A program made the translations under genes and the position numbers. A stretch of DNA of 64,000 nucleotides, taken from the NCBI GenBank assembly GCA_015063725.1, contig SVTP01000005.1, positions 17,561 to 81,560 of the forward strand. The letters run 5' to 3'. The notes below the pieces were generated by a model. It was not told where the DNA came from. It was given only the letters and a program-made list of their open reading frames with translations, and made no database searches. Positions 37,993 to 48,746 of this stretch are shown piece after piece. Every line of letters starts with the position of its first letter. The first letter of the stretch is position 1. Origin of the DNA: Oscillospiraceae bacterium. GTDB lineage: Bacteria; Bacillota; Clostridia; Oscillospirales; CAG-272.

Positions 37993-40900
37993 TTAAGAGA
38001 AATATTTGACTGCGGATTCAAAAAGCTTCATATCGTATTTGCCGTCTACGTTCTTGTAAAGACCTGCGCCGATGCGCTCGCTGTGTCCCATTTTACCAAA
38101 CACGCGGCCGTCGGGCGAGGTAATGCCCTCAATGGCGAATGCGGAATTGTTGGGGTTGAAGCGAATGTCGTCGGTGGCGTTTCCGTCCAGATCAACATAC
38201 TGGGTTGCGATCTGTCCGTTTGCAGCAAGCTGACGGATCAGCTCATCGGATGCGAGGAAGCGTCCCTCGCCGTGCGAGATCGGAACGGTGTAAACCTCGC
38301 CAACCTCGGTTCCTGCCAGCCAAGGAGATTTATTAGACGCTACGCGGATGCGAACAAGCTTGGATTGGTGACGTGAGATAGTGTTAAAGGTCAAGGTGGG
38401 ACAATTTACATCGGTATCCACGATCTTGCCGTAAGGCACAAGACCGAGCTTGATAAGGGCTTGGAAGCCGTTGCAAATGCCTGCCATCAGTCCGTCGCGC
38501 TTATCAAGTAGGTTATGCACGCCCTCGCGAATAGCCGCATTGCGGAAGAATGCCATAATGAACTTGCCCGAGCCGTCAGGCTCGTCGCCGCCCGAAAATC
38601 CGCCGGGGATGAACACCATTTGCGAGGTGGCAAGCTCTTTTGCAAACGCCTCCACGCTGCGTGAAATACCGTCGGAGGTGAGATTGTTGATAACGAAGAT
38701 CTTTGCATCTGCCCCCGCATCACGCATCACCTTTGCGGTATCAAACTCGCAGTTGGTGCCGGGGAACACGGGAATGAGCACCTTTGGTCTTGCCACCTTG
38801 ATGGCAGGTGCCTTTGTGCTCTTTTCGGTGTAGGAAAAGGTCTCAAGTGCCTTTGCATTGTCTTTTTCGAGCATCGGGTAAACATCCTCGAGCTTGCCCT
38901 CATAGAGGGGATCAAGATCAGAGAGAGAAACTGTTTCCTCGCCGCGCGAGATCATGCCGTCATTGGTGAAGTGACCGACAAGCATGCCCTCTGTGTCGGT
39001 ATCGACCTCGAGAAGGAACACACCGTAGGAATACTCAAAGATGGCTCTGTTGCACATGGATCTATCAAAGCGGAAGCCAAGCCCGTTGCCGATGCACATT
39101 TTGTAGACCGCCTCGGCAATGCCGCCAAAGGTGGGGGTGTATGCCGCATAGACCTTGCCTGCGCGCATCAGTGCCGTGACCTTTTGGAAGGTCTCCAGAA
39201 GAGACGCGGCTACGGGGAGTCCGTCCTCGCCGTACTTGGGCGCGATGCAGATCAGCTTATGCCCTGCCGCCTTGGCATCGTTGGAAATGACCTCGCCTAC
39301 CTTCCCCGTGGTAACGGCAAAGGAGACCAGCGTGGGGGGAACATCGAGCCGCTCGAAGGAACCGCTCATCGAGTCCTTGCCGCCGATCGCTGCTATGCCG
39401 AGCTCCTTTTGTGCGCGGAATGCGCCAAGGAGTGCCGCCATGGGCTTGCCCCAACGAGCTCCGTCCTTGAGGGGCTTTTCGAAATATTCTTGGAAGGAAA
39501 GATATACATCCTCAAAGGAAGCACCCGTTGCAATCATTTTACATACGCTCTCTACAACGGCAAAATACGCGCCGTGATAGGGGCTTGCGGATGTGATATA
39601 GGGGTTGTATCCCCACGCCATATAGGAGCAGGCGCCCGTGTGCTTTTCCTCAACCGAGATTTTGTGCACCATTGCCTGGACGGGCGTTTTTTGATGCTTG
39701 CCGCCAAAGGGCATGAGCACCGTTCCCGCACCGATGGTGGAGTCAAAACGTTCACTCAGTCCGCGCTTGGAGCAGACATTGAGGTCGGAAACCAATGCGC
39801 GATACCCCTCGGTAAAGCTCTTGACCTCAGGCTTTTGGTAGTCTTGGATCTTTGCGGGGGCAATATCAATGTGCTTCTCCGCTCCGTTGGAGTTGAGGAA
39901 TTCACGGGAAATATTCACGATGGTCTTGCCGTTCCAGTGCATCTTTAGGCGAGGCTCGGCGGTGACTTTTGCGACAACTGTCGCTTCAAGGTTTTCAGTC
40001 TCTGCCAGAGCACAAAAACGCTCTACGTCGCACGCTTCTACAACAACTGCCATTCTTTCCTGCGACTCGCTGATGGCAAGCTCGGTGCCGTCAAGTCCCT
40101 CGTATTTTTTGGGAACGGCATTGAGATCAATATCAAGACCGTCGGCAAGCTCGCCAACGGCAACCGACACACCGCCGGCGCCAAAATCGTTGCAGCGCTT
40201 GATCATGCGGCACGCCTCACCGTTGCGGAAGAGGCGTTGGAGCTTTCGCTCCTCGGGCGCATTGCCCTTTTGCACCTCGGCACCGCAGGTCTCAACAGAG
40301 TGCGAATCGTGTGCCTTGGAGGAGCCTGTTGCTCCGCCGATACCGTCGCGGCCCGTTCTGCCGCCCAAAAGAATGACAACGTCGCCATCCTCGGGGCACT
40401 CGCGGCGCACGTTCTCGGCAGGAGTGGCGGCGATGACCGCGCCGATCTCCATACGCTTTGCCGCATATCCCGGGTGATAAAGCTCGTCAACCATGCCCGT
40501 AGCAAGACCGATCTGGTTGCCGTAGGAAGAATATCCCGCGGCGGCGGTCTGCACGATCTTGCGTTGTGGCAGCTTACCGGGGATGGTGTCGGCTACGGGG
40601 ACAGTAGGATCTGCCGCGCCCGTGACGCGCATTGCCGCATAGACGTAGGAACGCCCCGAGAGAGGATCGCGGATAGCACCGCCAATGCAGGTCGCCGCGC
40701 CGCCAAAGGGCTCAATTTCGGTGGGATGGTTGTGTGTTTCGTTTTTGAAGAGGAGCAACCAAGGCTCCTGTTTGCCGTCAACCTCAATATCAATTTTGAC
40801 AGTGCAGGCGTTGATCTCCTCGCTCTCATCGAGCTTGTCAAGCTTGCCCGATGCGCGCAGATATTTTGCGGCAAGTGTGCCAATGTCCATCAGATTGATG

Positions 40901-41682
40901 GGCTTGGTTCTGCCAAGCGCGCGACGCGTTGCAAGATAATCCTCATAGGTCTCTTGCAGGAGCGCGTCCTCGAACTTTACACTGTCGATGGTGGTGTTAA
41001 AGGTGGTGTGACGGCAGTGATCCGACCAGTAGGTATCGATCATGCGGATCTCGGTGATGGTAGGATCTCTGTGCTCACCTTTGAAATAGTCCTGGCAGAA
41101 TTCGATGTCGTCGGCATCCATGGCAAGACCGTAGTCGCGCACGAACTTCTCCAGCCCTGCGCGGTCAAGTGCGAGGAAGCCATCAAGCGTTGCGACCTCG
41201 CTCGGGATTTCATATTGAAGCGTCAGCGTTTCGGGCAGCTCCAGAGCCGCCTCTCTCGCTTCAACGGGGTTAATGACGTATTTTTTGATCCCGGCAAGGT
41301 CAGCGTCAGTCAAATCGCCGCCCAAAAGATAGACCTTTGCGGTGCGGATGATGGGGCGCTCGCCCTGCGAAATGATCTGGATACACTGCGCGGCAGAGTC
41401 GGCTCTTTGGTCAAACTGACCGGGCAGGTACTCTGTGGCAAATACCGTCTCTCCCTCTTTTTGCGGCAGTTCGGCATAGGTAATATCCAGTTGCGGCTCA
41501 GAGAACACCGAGCGCACCGCCTCGTCAAACAGCGCAGGAGTGATGTTTTCGGCATCGTAGCGGTTGAGGATGCGCACTGAGGTAAGCCCCCCGATGCCCA
41601 ACAGATTTTTCAGTTCCGAGCAGAGTGCGGCCGCCTCATGGGCAAGCTCTCTTCTTTTTTCAACGTAAATTCTGTAAACCAT
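37993..41682 (-). CDS. purL: Phosphoribosylformylglycinamidine synthase, large fused form
   Basis: 1229 aa; synthetase motifs (KNETHNHPTEIEPFGGAATCIGGAIRDPLSGRS) plus C-terminal glutaminase (PVFPGTNCEFDTAKV, GICNGFQALIKLGL). Confidence 0.95.
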   Translation of the reverse strand: MVYRIYVEKRRELAHEAAALCSELKNLLGIGGLTSVRILNRYDAENITPALFDEAVRSVFSEPQLDITYAELPQKEGETVFATEYLPGQFDQRADSAAQCIQIISQGERPIIRTAKVYLLGGDLTDADLAGIKKYVINPVEAREAALELPETLTLQYEIPSEVATLDGFLALDRAGLEKFVRDYGLAMDADDIEFCQDYFKGEHRDPTITEIRMIDTYWSDHCRHTTFNTTIDSVKFEDALLQETYEDYLATRRALGRTKPINLMDIGTLAAKYLRASGKLDKLDESEEINACTVKIDIEVDGKQEPWLLLFKNETHNHPTEIEPFGGAATCIGGAIRDPLSGRSYVYAAMRVTGAADPTVPVADTIPGKLPQRKIVQTAAAGYSSYGNQIGLATGMVDELYHPGYAAKRMEIGAVIAATPAENVRRECPEDGDVVILLGGRTGRDGIGGATGSSKAHDSHSVETCGAEVQKGNAPEERKLQRLFRNGEACRMIKRCNDFGAGGVSVAVGELADGLDIDLNAVPKKYEGLDGTELAISESQERMAVVVEACDVERFCALAETENLEATVVAKVTAEPRLKMHWNGKTIVNISREFLNSNGAEKHIDIAPAKIQDYQKPEVKSFTEGYRALVSDLNVCSKRGLSERFDSTIGAGTVLMPFGGKHQKTPVQAMVHKISVEEKHTGACSYMAWGYNPYITSASPYHGAYFAVVESVCKMIATGASFEDVYLSFQEYFEKPLKDGARWGKPMAALLGAFRAQKELGIAAIGGKDSMSGSFERLDVPPTLVSFAVTTGKVGEVISNDAKAAGHKLICIAPKYGEDGLPVAASLLETFQKVTALMRAGKVYAAYTPTFGGIAEAVYKMCIGNGLGFRFDRSMCNRAIFEYSYGVFLLEVDTDTEGMLVGHFTNDGMISRGEETVSLSDLDPLYEGKLEDVYPMLEKDNAKALETFSYTEKSTKAPAIKVARPKVLIPVFPGTNCEFDTAKVMRDAGADAKIFVINNLTSDGISRSVEAFAKELATSQMVFIPGGFSGGDEPDGSGKFIMAFFRNAAIREGVHNLLDKRDGLMAGICNGFQALIKLGLVPYGKIVDTDVNCPTLTFNTISRHQSKLVRIRVASNKSPWLAGTEVGEVYTVPISHGEGRFLASDELIRQLAANGQIATQYVDLDGNATDDIRFNPNNSAFAIEGITSPDGRVFGKMGHSERIGAGLYKNVDGKYDMKLFESAVKYFS

Positions 41683-41685
41683 ATC

Positions 41686-42954
41686 TTATTTTTCCTTTGC
41701 GCAGAGCGCTCTCTGACCGATGTCATTACGGTAATATGCGTTTTCAAAGTGGATCTGTTTGACCATTGCGTAGGCACTGTCAATGGCATTTTCAAGTGTA
41801 TCAGCTACTGCGGTAGCACCAAGAACACGTCCACCGTTTGTAACAAGCGTACCATCTTTGATAGCCGCGCCCGCAACGTAGACGTTGTTAGCAATCTCTC
41901 CCGGAATGGTCATTGCAAATCCTTTTTCGTAGTGCGTGGGATATCCTTTGGATGCCATAATGACACAGCAAGCATTGCCTTCCGCAAATTCTACGGGGCA
42001 GTCGGCAAGCGTGCCGTTTGTGGTGGCTTGCATGATTGTGAGAAGGTCACTCTCAAGCAGCGGAAGCACGACCTGCGTTTCGGGATCGCCAAATCGACAG
42101 TTGTATTCAATCACCTTCGGTCCGTTTTCGGTCAGCATAAGACCGAAATAGAGACAACCCTTGAAGGTTCTCCCCTCGGCGTTCATTGCCGCAACGGTGG
42201 GCAAAAAGATCTCCTGCATACACCGCTCGGCGATCTCGGGGGTGTAATAGGGGTTGGGAGCAACCGTACCCATGCCGCCGGTGTTGAGCCCTGTGTCGTT
42301 GTCCCCTGCCCGCTTGTGGTCCATGGAGGACACCATGGGCATAATGGTTTTGCCATCGGTAAAGGAGAGGACCGAGACCTCGGGGCCGCTTAAAAACTCC
42401 TCGATGACGATGTGGTCACCGCTTGCGCCAAAGACCTTATCCTTCATCATCGAATGAACGGCATCTCTTGCCTCATCGCGTGTCATGGCGATGATAACAC
42501 CCTTGCCGAGTGCCAGACCGTCCGCCTTGATGACAGTGGGAATGGGCGCGCTCTCAAGATATGCGAGTGCGGCATCCATATCGTCAAAGACCTCATAGGC
42601 GGCTGTGGGGATGCCGTATTTTTTCATCAGGTTTTTGGAAAAGACCTTGCTGCCCTCAATGATAGCCGCGTTTGCGCGCGGACCAAAGCAAGGGATGCCC
42701 TTTTTCTCCAGCGCGTCGACCGCACCGAGAACCAAGGGATCGTCGGGTGCAACAACTGCGTAGTCAATGCCGTTGGAGACGGCAAATTCCACGATTTTTT
42801 CAATATCCTTCGCACCGATGTCAACGCACGTAGCATCCTTTGCGATACCGCCGTTGCCGGGGAGTGCGTAAATTTCGGTGACGTCTTTATTTTCTTTCAG
42901 CTTTTTGATGATGGCGTGCTCTCTGCCGCCGCCACCAACGACCATAATCTTCAT
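41686..42954 (-). CDS. purD: Phosphoribosylamine--glycine ligase
   Basis: MKIMVVGGGGREHAIIKKL, GGMGTVAPNPYYTPE, YNCRFGDPETQVVLPLL. Confidence 0.95.
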   Translation of the reverse strand: MKIMVVGGGGREHAIIKKLKENKDVTEIYALPGNGGIAKDATCVDIGAKDIEKIVEFAVSNGIDYAVVAPDDPLVLGAVDALEKKGIPCFGPRANAAIIEGSKVFSKNLMKKYGIPTAAYEVFDDMDAALAYLESAPIPTVIKADGLALGKGVIIAMTRDEARDAVHSMMKDKVFGASGDHIVIEEFLSGPEVSVLSFTDGKTIMPMVSSMDHKRAGDNDTGLNTGGMGTVAPNPYYTPEIAERCMQEIFLPTVAAMNAEGRTFKGCLYFGLMLTENGPKVIEYNCRFGDPETQVVLPLLESDLLTIMQATTNGTLADCPVEFAEGNACCVIMASKGYPTHYEKGFAMTIPGEIANNVYVAGAAIKDGTLVTNGGRVLGATAVADTLENAIDSAYAMVKQIHFENAYYRNDIGQRALCAKEK

Positions 42955-42980
42955 CAAAATTCTCCTATTGTACAGGTGGA

Positions 42981-44165
42981 TCAATGGTGGAACAAGCGCA
43001 TGCCGGTGAACGCCATGGTGATGCCGTATTTGTTGCAGCAATCGATTACAACATCATCACGAATAGAGCCGCCGGGCTCTGCAATGTACTTAACACCGCT
43101 TCTCTTGGCTCTCTCGATGTTGTCATCAAACGGGAAAAACGCATCCGAGCCGAGCGCTACACCGTCGATGGTAGCAAGGTAAGCAAGCTGCTCCTCGCGA
43201 GTGAAAGGTGCGGGTTGTTCGGTAAAATATTTTTGCCAGTTGCCGTCGGCACATACATCCTCTTCGTTTTGGTTGATGTAACCGTCAATGACATTGTCTC
43301 TGTCGGGGCGACCAAGTGTCGATTTGAAAGGCAGAGCGAGCACCTTTTCGTGCTGACGCAAGAACCAAGTATCTGCCTTGCCGCCTGCAAGACGGGTGCA
43401 GTGAATACGCGATTGCTGACCTGCACCTACGCCGATGGCCTGTCCGTCGACTGCGTAGCAGACCGAGTTGGACTGTGTATATTTGAGGGTAATGAGCGCG
43501 ATAATGAGGTCACGCACAGCACTTTCGGGCAGATCCTTATTTTTGGTCACAATATTGGAAAGCAACTCGCGATTGATGGCAAAGTTGTTTCTGCCCTGCT
43601 CAAAGGTGATGCCAAACACTTGCTTGGTCTCCTGAACGGCAGGAACGTAGTTGGGATCAATTTGAACGATGTTATAGTTGCCCTTTCTCTTGCTCTTGAG
43701 GATTTCAAGTGCTTCGGGCTCGTAGCCGGGGGCGATAACGCCATCGGAGACCTCGCGCTTGATGAGGAGCGCAGTGGTGACGTCGCAAACGTCGGAGAGA
43801 GCCACCCAGTCACCAAAAGAACACATACGGTCGGTGCCGCGCGCTCTTGCATAGGCGCAAGCCAAGGGAGAGGCATCAAGCCCTTCGATGTCATCTACAA
43901 AGCAAGCCTTCTTGAGCTTTTCGGACAGCGGAATACCAACCGCCGCAGATGTGGGGCTGACGTGCTTGAAGGATGTGACCGCAGGAAGACCAAGCGCGGC
44001 TTTGAGCTCCTTGACAAGCTGCCAAGAGTTGAAAGCATCGAGGAAGTTGATATATCCCGGTCTGCCGCACAAAATTTCGATGGGCAGTTCACTGCCATCC
44101 TGCATATAGATCTTTGCCGGCTTTTGGTTGGGGTTACAGCCGTATTTGAGTTCAAATTCTTTCAT
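42981..44165 (-). CDS. Stand-alone AICAR formyltransferase (no IMP cyclohydrolase domain)
   Basis: KYGCNPNQKPAKIY, TSFKHVSPTSAAVG, VCYAVDGQAIGVGAGQQSRIHCTRLAGGKAD, AEPGGSIRDDVVIDCCNKYGITMAFTGMRLFHH. Confidence 0.93.
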   Translation of the reverse strand: MKEFELKYGCNPNQKPAKIYMQDGSELPIEILCGRPGYINFLDAFNSWQLVKELKAALGLPAVTSFKHVSPTSAAVGIPLSEKLKKACFVDDIEGLDASPLACAYARARGTDRMCSFGDWVALSDVCDVTTALLIKREVSDGVIAPGYEPEALEILKSKRKGNYNIVQIDPNYVPAVQETKQVFGITFEQGRNNFAINRELLSNIVTKNKDLPESAVRDLIIALITLKYTQSNSVCYAVDGQAIGVGAGQQSRIHCTRLAGGKADTWFLRQHEKVLALPFKSTLGRPDRDNVIDGYINQNEEDVCADGNWQKYFTEQPAPFTREEQLAYLATIDGVALGSDAFFPFDDNIERAKRSGVKYIAEPGGSIRDDVVIDCCNKYGITMAFTGMRLFHH

Positions 44166-44224
44166 CGTTTTATCGCTCCTTATGAAATAATGCGTATTTT
44201 TCGGATTGATGTATAAGCCAAAGA

Positions 44225-44380
44225 ACAATCCCTCAGGCGCCGATGGCGCCAGCTCCCTTTACACAAGGGAGCCTAAAAGTAGTTTGCCTTGTACACGACT
44301 ACTTTTTTGATGGTAATTGATTCTTTGAAGCCTCCCTTGTGTAAAGGGAGGTGCCGAGCTTGCGAGGCGGAGGGATTGTT
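44225..44380. repeat. REPIN-like paired inverted repeat element, copy 2, within the purine operon
   Basis: ACAATCCCTCAGGCGCCGATGGCGCCAGCTCCCTTTACACAAGGGAGCC ... GCCTCCCTTGTGTAAAGGGAGGTGCCGAGCTTGCGAGGCGGAGGGATTGTT. Confidence 0.85.
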
Positions 44381-44391
44381 TGCGTCGCAAA

Positions 44392-44874
44392 TCAAACAAG
44401 TTTTCTCCAAACCTCACAAACGGTGCAATAGGCGTGTGGTTCGTCGGATTCTTCTTCTACCAACGCAAGTTGGGTAAGAACGGCGTCCTTATAGGTAGGA
44501 AGCAAACCAAACTCGGTAAGTTTTTCATAGGGGATGGAATCAAATCCACCGCCATAGTCAGTAATGGCACTAATCAAGGTTTCCTCTTCCACAAGATCAT
44601 ATCCGCAGAAGGTAAAACCGCGTGCCTCCATATACCCGACAGGTTCAAGATCGGGGCGCAAAATCACCGCAATAATCTGCTGTGTATCGGGAGACAATGG
44701 CGAATCTTGTGACTCGATTTCGTGCATTTCGTAGAGGCAACAATCAAAGGAGACGATTTCCTTGGCATCCATTTGTCTGCCCAAAAATTCCTTAAATTTA
44801 TGATCGGGGAAGAATCGATCGGCAGCAAAATACCGAACGTCAGCCTCGAGTGAGGAAATCAATTCAATACTCAT
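44392..44874 (-). CDS. Unknown protein translationally coupled to the PurO-like gene
   Basis: 160 aa; its ATG overlaps the upstream TGA (ATGA); no family recognised. Confidence 0.7.
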   Translation of the reverse strand: MSIELISSLEADVRYFAADRFFPDHKFKEFLGRQMDAKEIVSFDCCLYEMHEIESQDSPLSPDTQQIIAVILRPDLEPVGYMEARGFTFCGYDLVEEETLISAITDYGGGFDSIPYEKLTEFGLLPTYKDAVLTQLALVEEESDEPHAYCTVCEVWRKLV

Positions 44875-45587
44875 ACATTCTTATTCACAATTCTCGTTTC
44901 GCTCTCGCCGCTGGCGATGTCGATGTAGCGGACGAAGAGAGAAACTTTGTTATCTTGGTTCAGGTTTGTCCAAATCAGGTCGGTCAGGGTGTCGATATCC
45001 ACGTCGGGGAGCTCCAAGGTCTTGGGCTCTCCCTCAAAGGACGGCAGAGGGTTTCCGTCACCGTTGTAGGTGTGGATGAATTTTGCTCTGCCACAGATGG
45101 GATTGGAGTAGGCGTATGTAAATCTTTCGCAGGAGCTATCATCTCCCTCGGCGCTCTTGAGAATAGACATCGCATAGTTCATTCCGTCCTTTTCAAGGCG
45201 GATAATGCCCGAGATGCGAGGGGTAAAGTTGGGCTTGTCATCCTCAAACTCGCGGGTGCGGAGCGCCTGCTCAAAGGTCATTTGCTTATCCATCAAATCG
45301 TAAATGGTATCGGTCTGGTCGCCATTGGTAACGATGGTCTTGTTGCCAAGCACGCGCACGGGATAGTAGATAATGAGGTGCGGATCGGTCATTTTGGATT
45401 CGTCAAACGCCTTGGTGCGCATCGCATCTCCCTCGGCAACAAACACGCGGTTGCGGCTGTTTTCGCTTCTGCCCATAATAAAGTAGGCGGTGATCGCTTT
45501 TTTGCCGTCGGCACTCTTGCCGATGATAATGCCTCTGCCGTGGTAGGCAAGAGAGTTCAGCTCCTCTTTGATGGTTGCAATTTTCAT
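44871..45587 (-). CDS. IMP cyclohydrolase, PurO-type
   Basis: MKIATIKEELNSLAYHGRGIIIGKSADGKKAITAYFIMGRSENSRNRVF... YSNPICGRAKFIHTYNGDGNPLPSFEGEPKTLELP; context between purN and AICARFT. Confidence 0.82.
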   Translation of the reverse strand: MKIATIKEELNSLAYHGRGIIIGKSADGKKAITAYFIMGRSENSRNRVFVAEGDAMRTKAFDESKMTDPHLIIYYPVRVLGNKTIVTNGDQTDTIYDLMDKQMTFEQALRTREFEDDKPNFTPRISGIIRLEKDGMNYAMSILKSAEGDDSSCERFTYAYSNPICGRAKFIHTYNGDGNPLPSFEGEPKTLELPDVDIDTLTDLIWTNLNQDNKVSLFVRYIDIASGESETRIVNKNV

Positions 45588-45591
45588 ACCG

Positions 45592-46233
45592 TTATTCTCC
45601 TTTCAGATAGACGCGGTTCTCCTTGACTGTAATGCGATCCTCACAAAACAGCCTGACAGCGGTGGGAAGGATCTTCCATTCCGCTTCTTCCATAATTCTC
45701 TTTTGCAATGCCTCGGGGGTGTCGTCGTCCTTGACCTCTACCGCCTTCTGGAGTACGATCGGTCCTGCATCACACTCGGGTGTGACGATGTGCACAGTCG
45801 CGCCCGAAACCTTAACGCCCTTCTCCAGTGCCGCCTCGTGGACGTGCAAGCCATAAAAGCCCTTGCCGCAAAAGGACGGAATGAGTGCGGGGTGTACGTT
45901 TAAAATACGATTTGGGAACGCATTGTAAACTTGCTCGTCGATGATGGTCAAAAAGCCTGCCAAGACAACAAGATCGACCTCTGCCGCGACGAGCGCATCG
46001 GTGAGCGCTTTTGAATACGCGGCAATGCTTTCATACTCTTTTCTTGCGAGTACCTGCGACGCGATTTCATGTTTTTTTGCGCGCTCCAAAGCGTAAATGT
46101 CAGGCTTGGACGCAATAACAAGCGTGATGCGTCCGCATCCGAGCTCACCGCGTGCCTGGGCATCAATGAGTGCTTGCAAATTCGTGCCGCCGCCAGAGAC
46201 GAGTACGGCTATTTTTTTGATTTGTTCTTTCAT
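45592..46233 (-). CDS. purN: Phosphoribosylglycinamide formyltransferase
   Basis: KKIAVLVSGGGTNLQALIDA, NVHPALIPSFCGKGFYG, GATVHIVTPECDAGPIVLQ. Confidence 0.94.
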   Translation of the reverse strand: MKEQIKKIAVLVSGGGTNLQALIDAQARGELGCGRITLVIASKPDIYALERAKKHEIASQVLARKEYESIAAYSKALTDALVAAEVDLVVLAGFLTIIDEQVYNAFPNRILNVHPALIPSFCGKGFYGLHVHEAALEKGVKVSGATVHIVTPECDAGPIVLQKAVEVKDDDTPEALQKRIMEEAEWKILPTAVRLFCEDRITVKENRVYLKGE

Positions 46234-47282
46234 CACAGCAATACCACCCCATCGTCGCCTTTGACAATTTCGCCAATGACGTAGGCGTCCTCGCCATGGG
46301 ATTTGAGGATTTCAAGCGCCATCTCTACCTCACCCGCAGGAACCACCACGCTCATGCCAACGCCCATGTTGTAGGTGTTGTACATATCGCGCTCGGGAAT
46401 GTTGCCCGTCTTGGCGATCAGGTCAAAAATGGGCAGAACCTTAACTGCGGATTTTTCAATTTTTGCGGTGAGCCCTTTGGGGATGGAGCGCGGAATGTTC
46501 TCATAAAATCCGCCGCCCGTGATGTGGCTGATGCCCTTGACGTTTACCTTTTCGAGGAGCGCGAGAATGCTCTTAACGTAGATACGGGTAGGCGTTAAGA
46601 GCGTTTCGGCAATCGTTTTGCCGCCAAGCGCCTCGCAGGGCTCATAAAGAGCAGGGTTGTTGTTATCAATATCGAACACCTTGCGCACAAGGGAAAAACC
46701 GTTGGAGTGCACACCGCTGGATGCCAGCGCAATGACCACGTCCCCCTCGCACATTTTGGTGTTGTCAAGAATCTTCTTTTTGTCAACGATGCCAACGGCA
46801 AAGCCGGCAAGATCGTAATCCTCGAGGGGCATCAGTCCGGGATGCTCGGCGGTCTCGCCACCAATGAGAGCCGCACCCGACTGCACACATCCCTCGGCAA
46901 CGCCACCAACAATAGCGGCGATCTTTTCGGGATAGTTCTTGCCGCAGGCAATATAGTCCAGAAAAAACAGAGGACGCGCGCCGCAGCAGATGATGTCATT
47001 GACGCACATCGCAACGGCATCAATGCCGATGGTGTCGTGCTTATCAAGCAGAATTGCCATCTTTACCTTGGTTCCGCAACCGTCGGTGCCGGAAACGAGA
47101 ACAGGCTCCTCAATGCCGCACAGGTTCAAGCCAAAGCAGCCGCCAAAACCGCCCACGTCATCAAGGCATCCGTCGTTTTTGGTGCGCGCGATGTGCTTTT
47201 TCATCAGTTCGACTGCGCGATAGCCCGCGGTAATATCCACGCCCGCGGCAGCGTAGCTTTCGGATTTTGAGTTGTTGTGCAT
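46233..47282 (-). CDS. purM: Phosphoribosylformylglycinamidine cyclo-ligase
   Basis: [49 protein letters not shown]. Confidence 0.95.
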   Translation of the reverse strand: MHNNSKSESYAAAGVDITAGYRAVELMKKHIARTKNDGCLDDVGGFGGCFGLNLCGIEEPVLVSGTDGCGTKVKMAILLDKHDTIGIDAVAMCVNDIICCGARPLFFLDYIACGKNYPEKIAAIVGGVAEGCVQSGAALIGGETAEHPGLMPLEDYDLAGFAVGIVDKKKILDNTKMCEGDVVIALASSGVHSNGFSLVRKVFDIDNNNPALYEPCEALGGKTIAETLLTPTRIYVKSILALLEKVNVKGISHITGGGFYENIPRSIPKGLTAKIEKSAVKVLPIFDLIAKTGNIPERDMYNTYNMGVGMSVVVPAGEVEMALEILKSHGEDAYVIGEIVKGDDGVVLL

Positions 47283-47287
47283 ACCGT

Positions 47288-48712
47288 TTATTCCTTTCCG
47301 TTCCAGCAGTAGGTGCAAAGCTTGCAGGGCTCAATTCCGATCGCGCGGATGACACCCTCAAGCGTTTGGAACTCTACCGAGTCAAAATGGAGCTTTTCGC
47401 AAATTGCCGCGCGCAGCTTTTTGCCGCGCTCGGTACTTGAGTCGCTGTATTCTTCAAGATATTGGAAGCCCTCTTCCCCCTCAAGCTCCATGACGATGCG
47501 ACGAGCCAAGAGCTCCATCTCGCTTGTGGAGCGGGTGAAGTTGAGATACTTGCAGCTATACATGATCGGGGGACACGCCGAGCGCATATGAATGGCACGT
47601 GCGCCGTTTTGCGAGAGAAAATCGACGGTCTCCTTGAGTTGTGTGCCGCGCACGATGGAGTCATCCACAAATAAAAGGTTTTTGCCCTTAATGAGCTCGT
47701 GTACGGGGATCTGCTTCATTTTTGCCACCTTTTTGCGGTCGGCTTGACTGTTGGGCATAAAGCTGCGCGACCACGTAGGCGTGTATTTGATATAGGGACG
47801 TGCAAACGGAATGGTGCTTTCGTTTGCATAACCGATGGCGTGGGGCGTGCCCGAATCGGGAACACCGCACACATAGTCGATGCCCTCGTTATTGCCAAGC
47901 ACGGCATCGTTTTCTGCCATAATGCGACCGTTGCGGTAACGCATCACCTCAACGTTGACGCCCTCGTAGGTGGAGTTCGGAAAGCCGTAATAGGACCACA
48001 GAAACGCACAGATGCGCATTTCCTTGCGAGGGGGGGCGAGTTGCTCGATGCCGTCGGCAGAGATCTCCACGATCTCGCCAGGTCCCAGTTCCCTCTCTGC
48101 CTCGTATCCAAGCTTTTGATAAGCAAAGGACTCAAAAGTGACACAGTAGCCGTCCTCACCCTTGCCCACCAGCATAGGGGTGCGCCCCATGCGGTCACGC
48201 GCGGCGATCATCGTACCGCCGTCACGTAAGATCAGAATGGTTGCCGAGCCTTGGATAACGTCCTGCGCAAACAGGATTCCCTCGCAAAAGCTCTTTTTCT
48301 GGTCGATGAGTGCGGCAACCAGCTCGGTAGAGTTGACCTTGCCGCCCGTCATGGCGTTAAAATGTCCACCTCCGGTGGAAAGATACTGTTCGATCAGCTC
48401 TTTGTCATTGTTAATGACACCGATCACACAAATGGCATATTTGCCAAGATTGGAACAGATGAGGAGTGGCTGCGGATCACTATCGCTGATGCAACCAATG
48501 GCAGCCGTGCCCTTCATTTCGTCAAAAACATGCTCAAAGCGCGTGCGGAAAGGCGAGTTGTTGATGTTGTGGATCTCTCGCTGAAGTCCGATCTCGCAGT
48601 CGTATGCCGCCATACCGGCGCGCTTGGTTCCAAGATGTGAGTGGTAATCGGTGCCGAAGAAAACGTCGGATATTGCATCCTCGCGGCACACCGCTCCAAA
48701 AAATCCGCCCAT
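47288..48712 (-). CDS. purF: Amidophosphoribosyltransferase
   Basis: [62 protein letters not shown]. Confidence 0.93.
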   Translation of the reverse strand: MGGFFGAVCREDAISDVFFGTDYHSHLGTKRAGMAAYDCEIGLQREIHNINNSPFRTRFEHVFDEMKGTAAIGCISDSDPQPLLICSNLGKYAICVIGVINNDKELIEQYLSTGGGHFNAMTGGKVNSTELVAALIDQKKSFCEGILFAQDVIQGSATILILRDGGTMIAARDRMGRTPMLVGKGEDGYCVTFESFAYQKLGYEAERELGPGEIVEISADGIEQLAPPRKEMRICAFLWSYYGFPNSTYEGVNVEVMRYRNGRIMAENDAVLGNNEGIDYVCGVPDSGTPHAIGYANESTIPFARPYIKYTPTWSRSFMPNSQADRKKVAKMKQIPVHELIKGKNLLFVDDSIVRGTQLKETVDFLSQNGARAIHMRSACPPIMYSCKYLNFTRSTSEMELLARRIVMELEGEEGFQYLEEYSDSSTERGKKLRAAICEKLHFDSVEFQTLEGVIRAIGIEPCKLCTYCWNGKE

Positions 48713-48746
48713 ATATTTGTCTCCTTATTTTTCGGGTTGGTATTGG

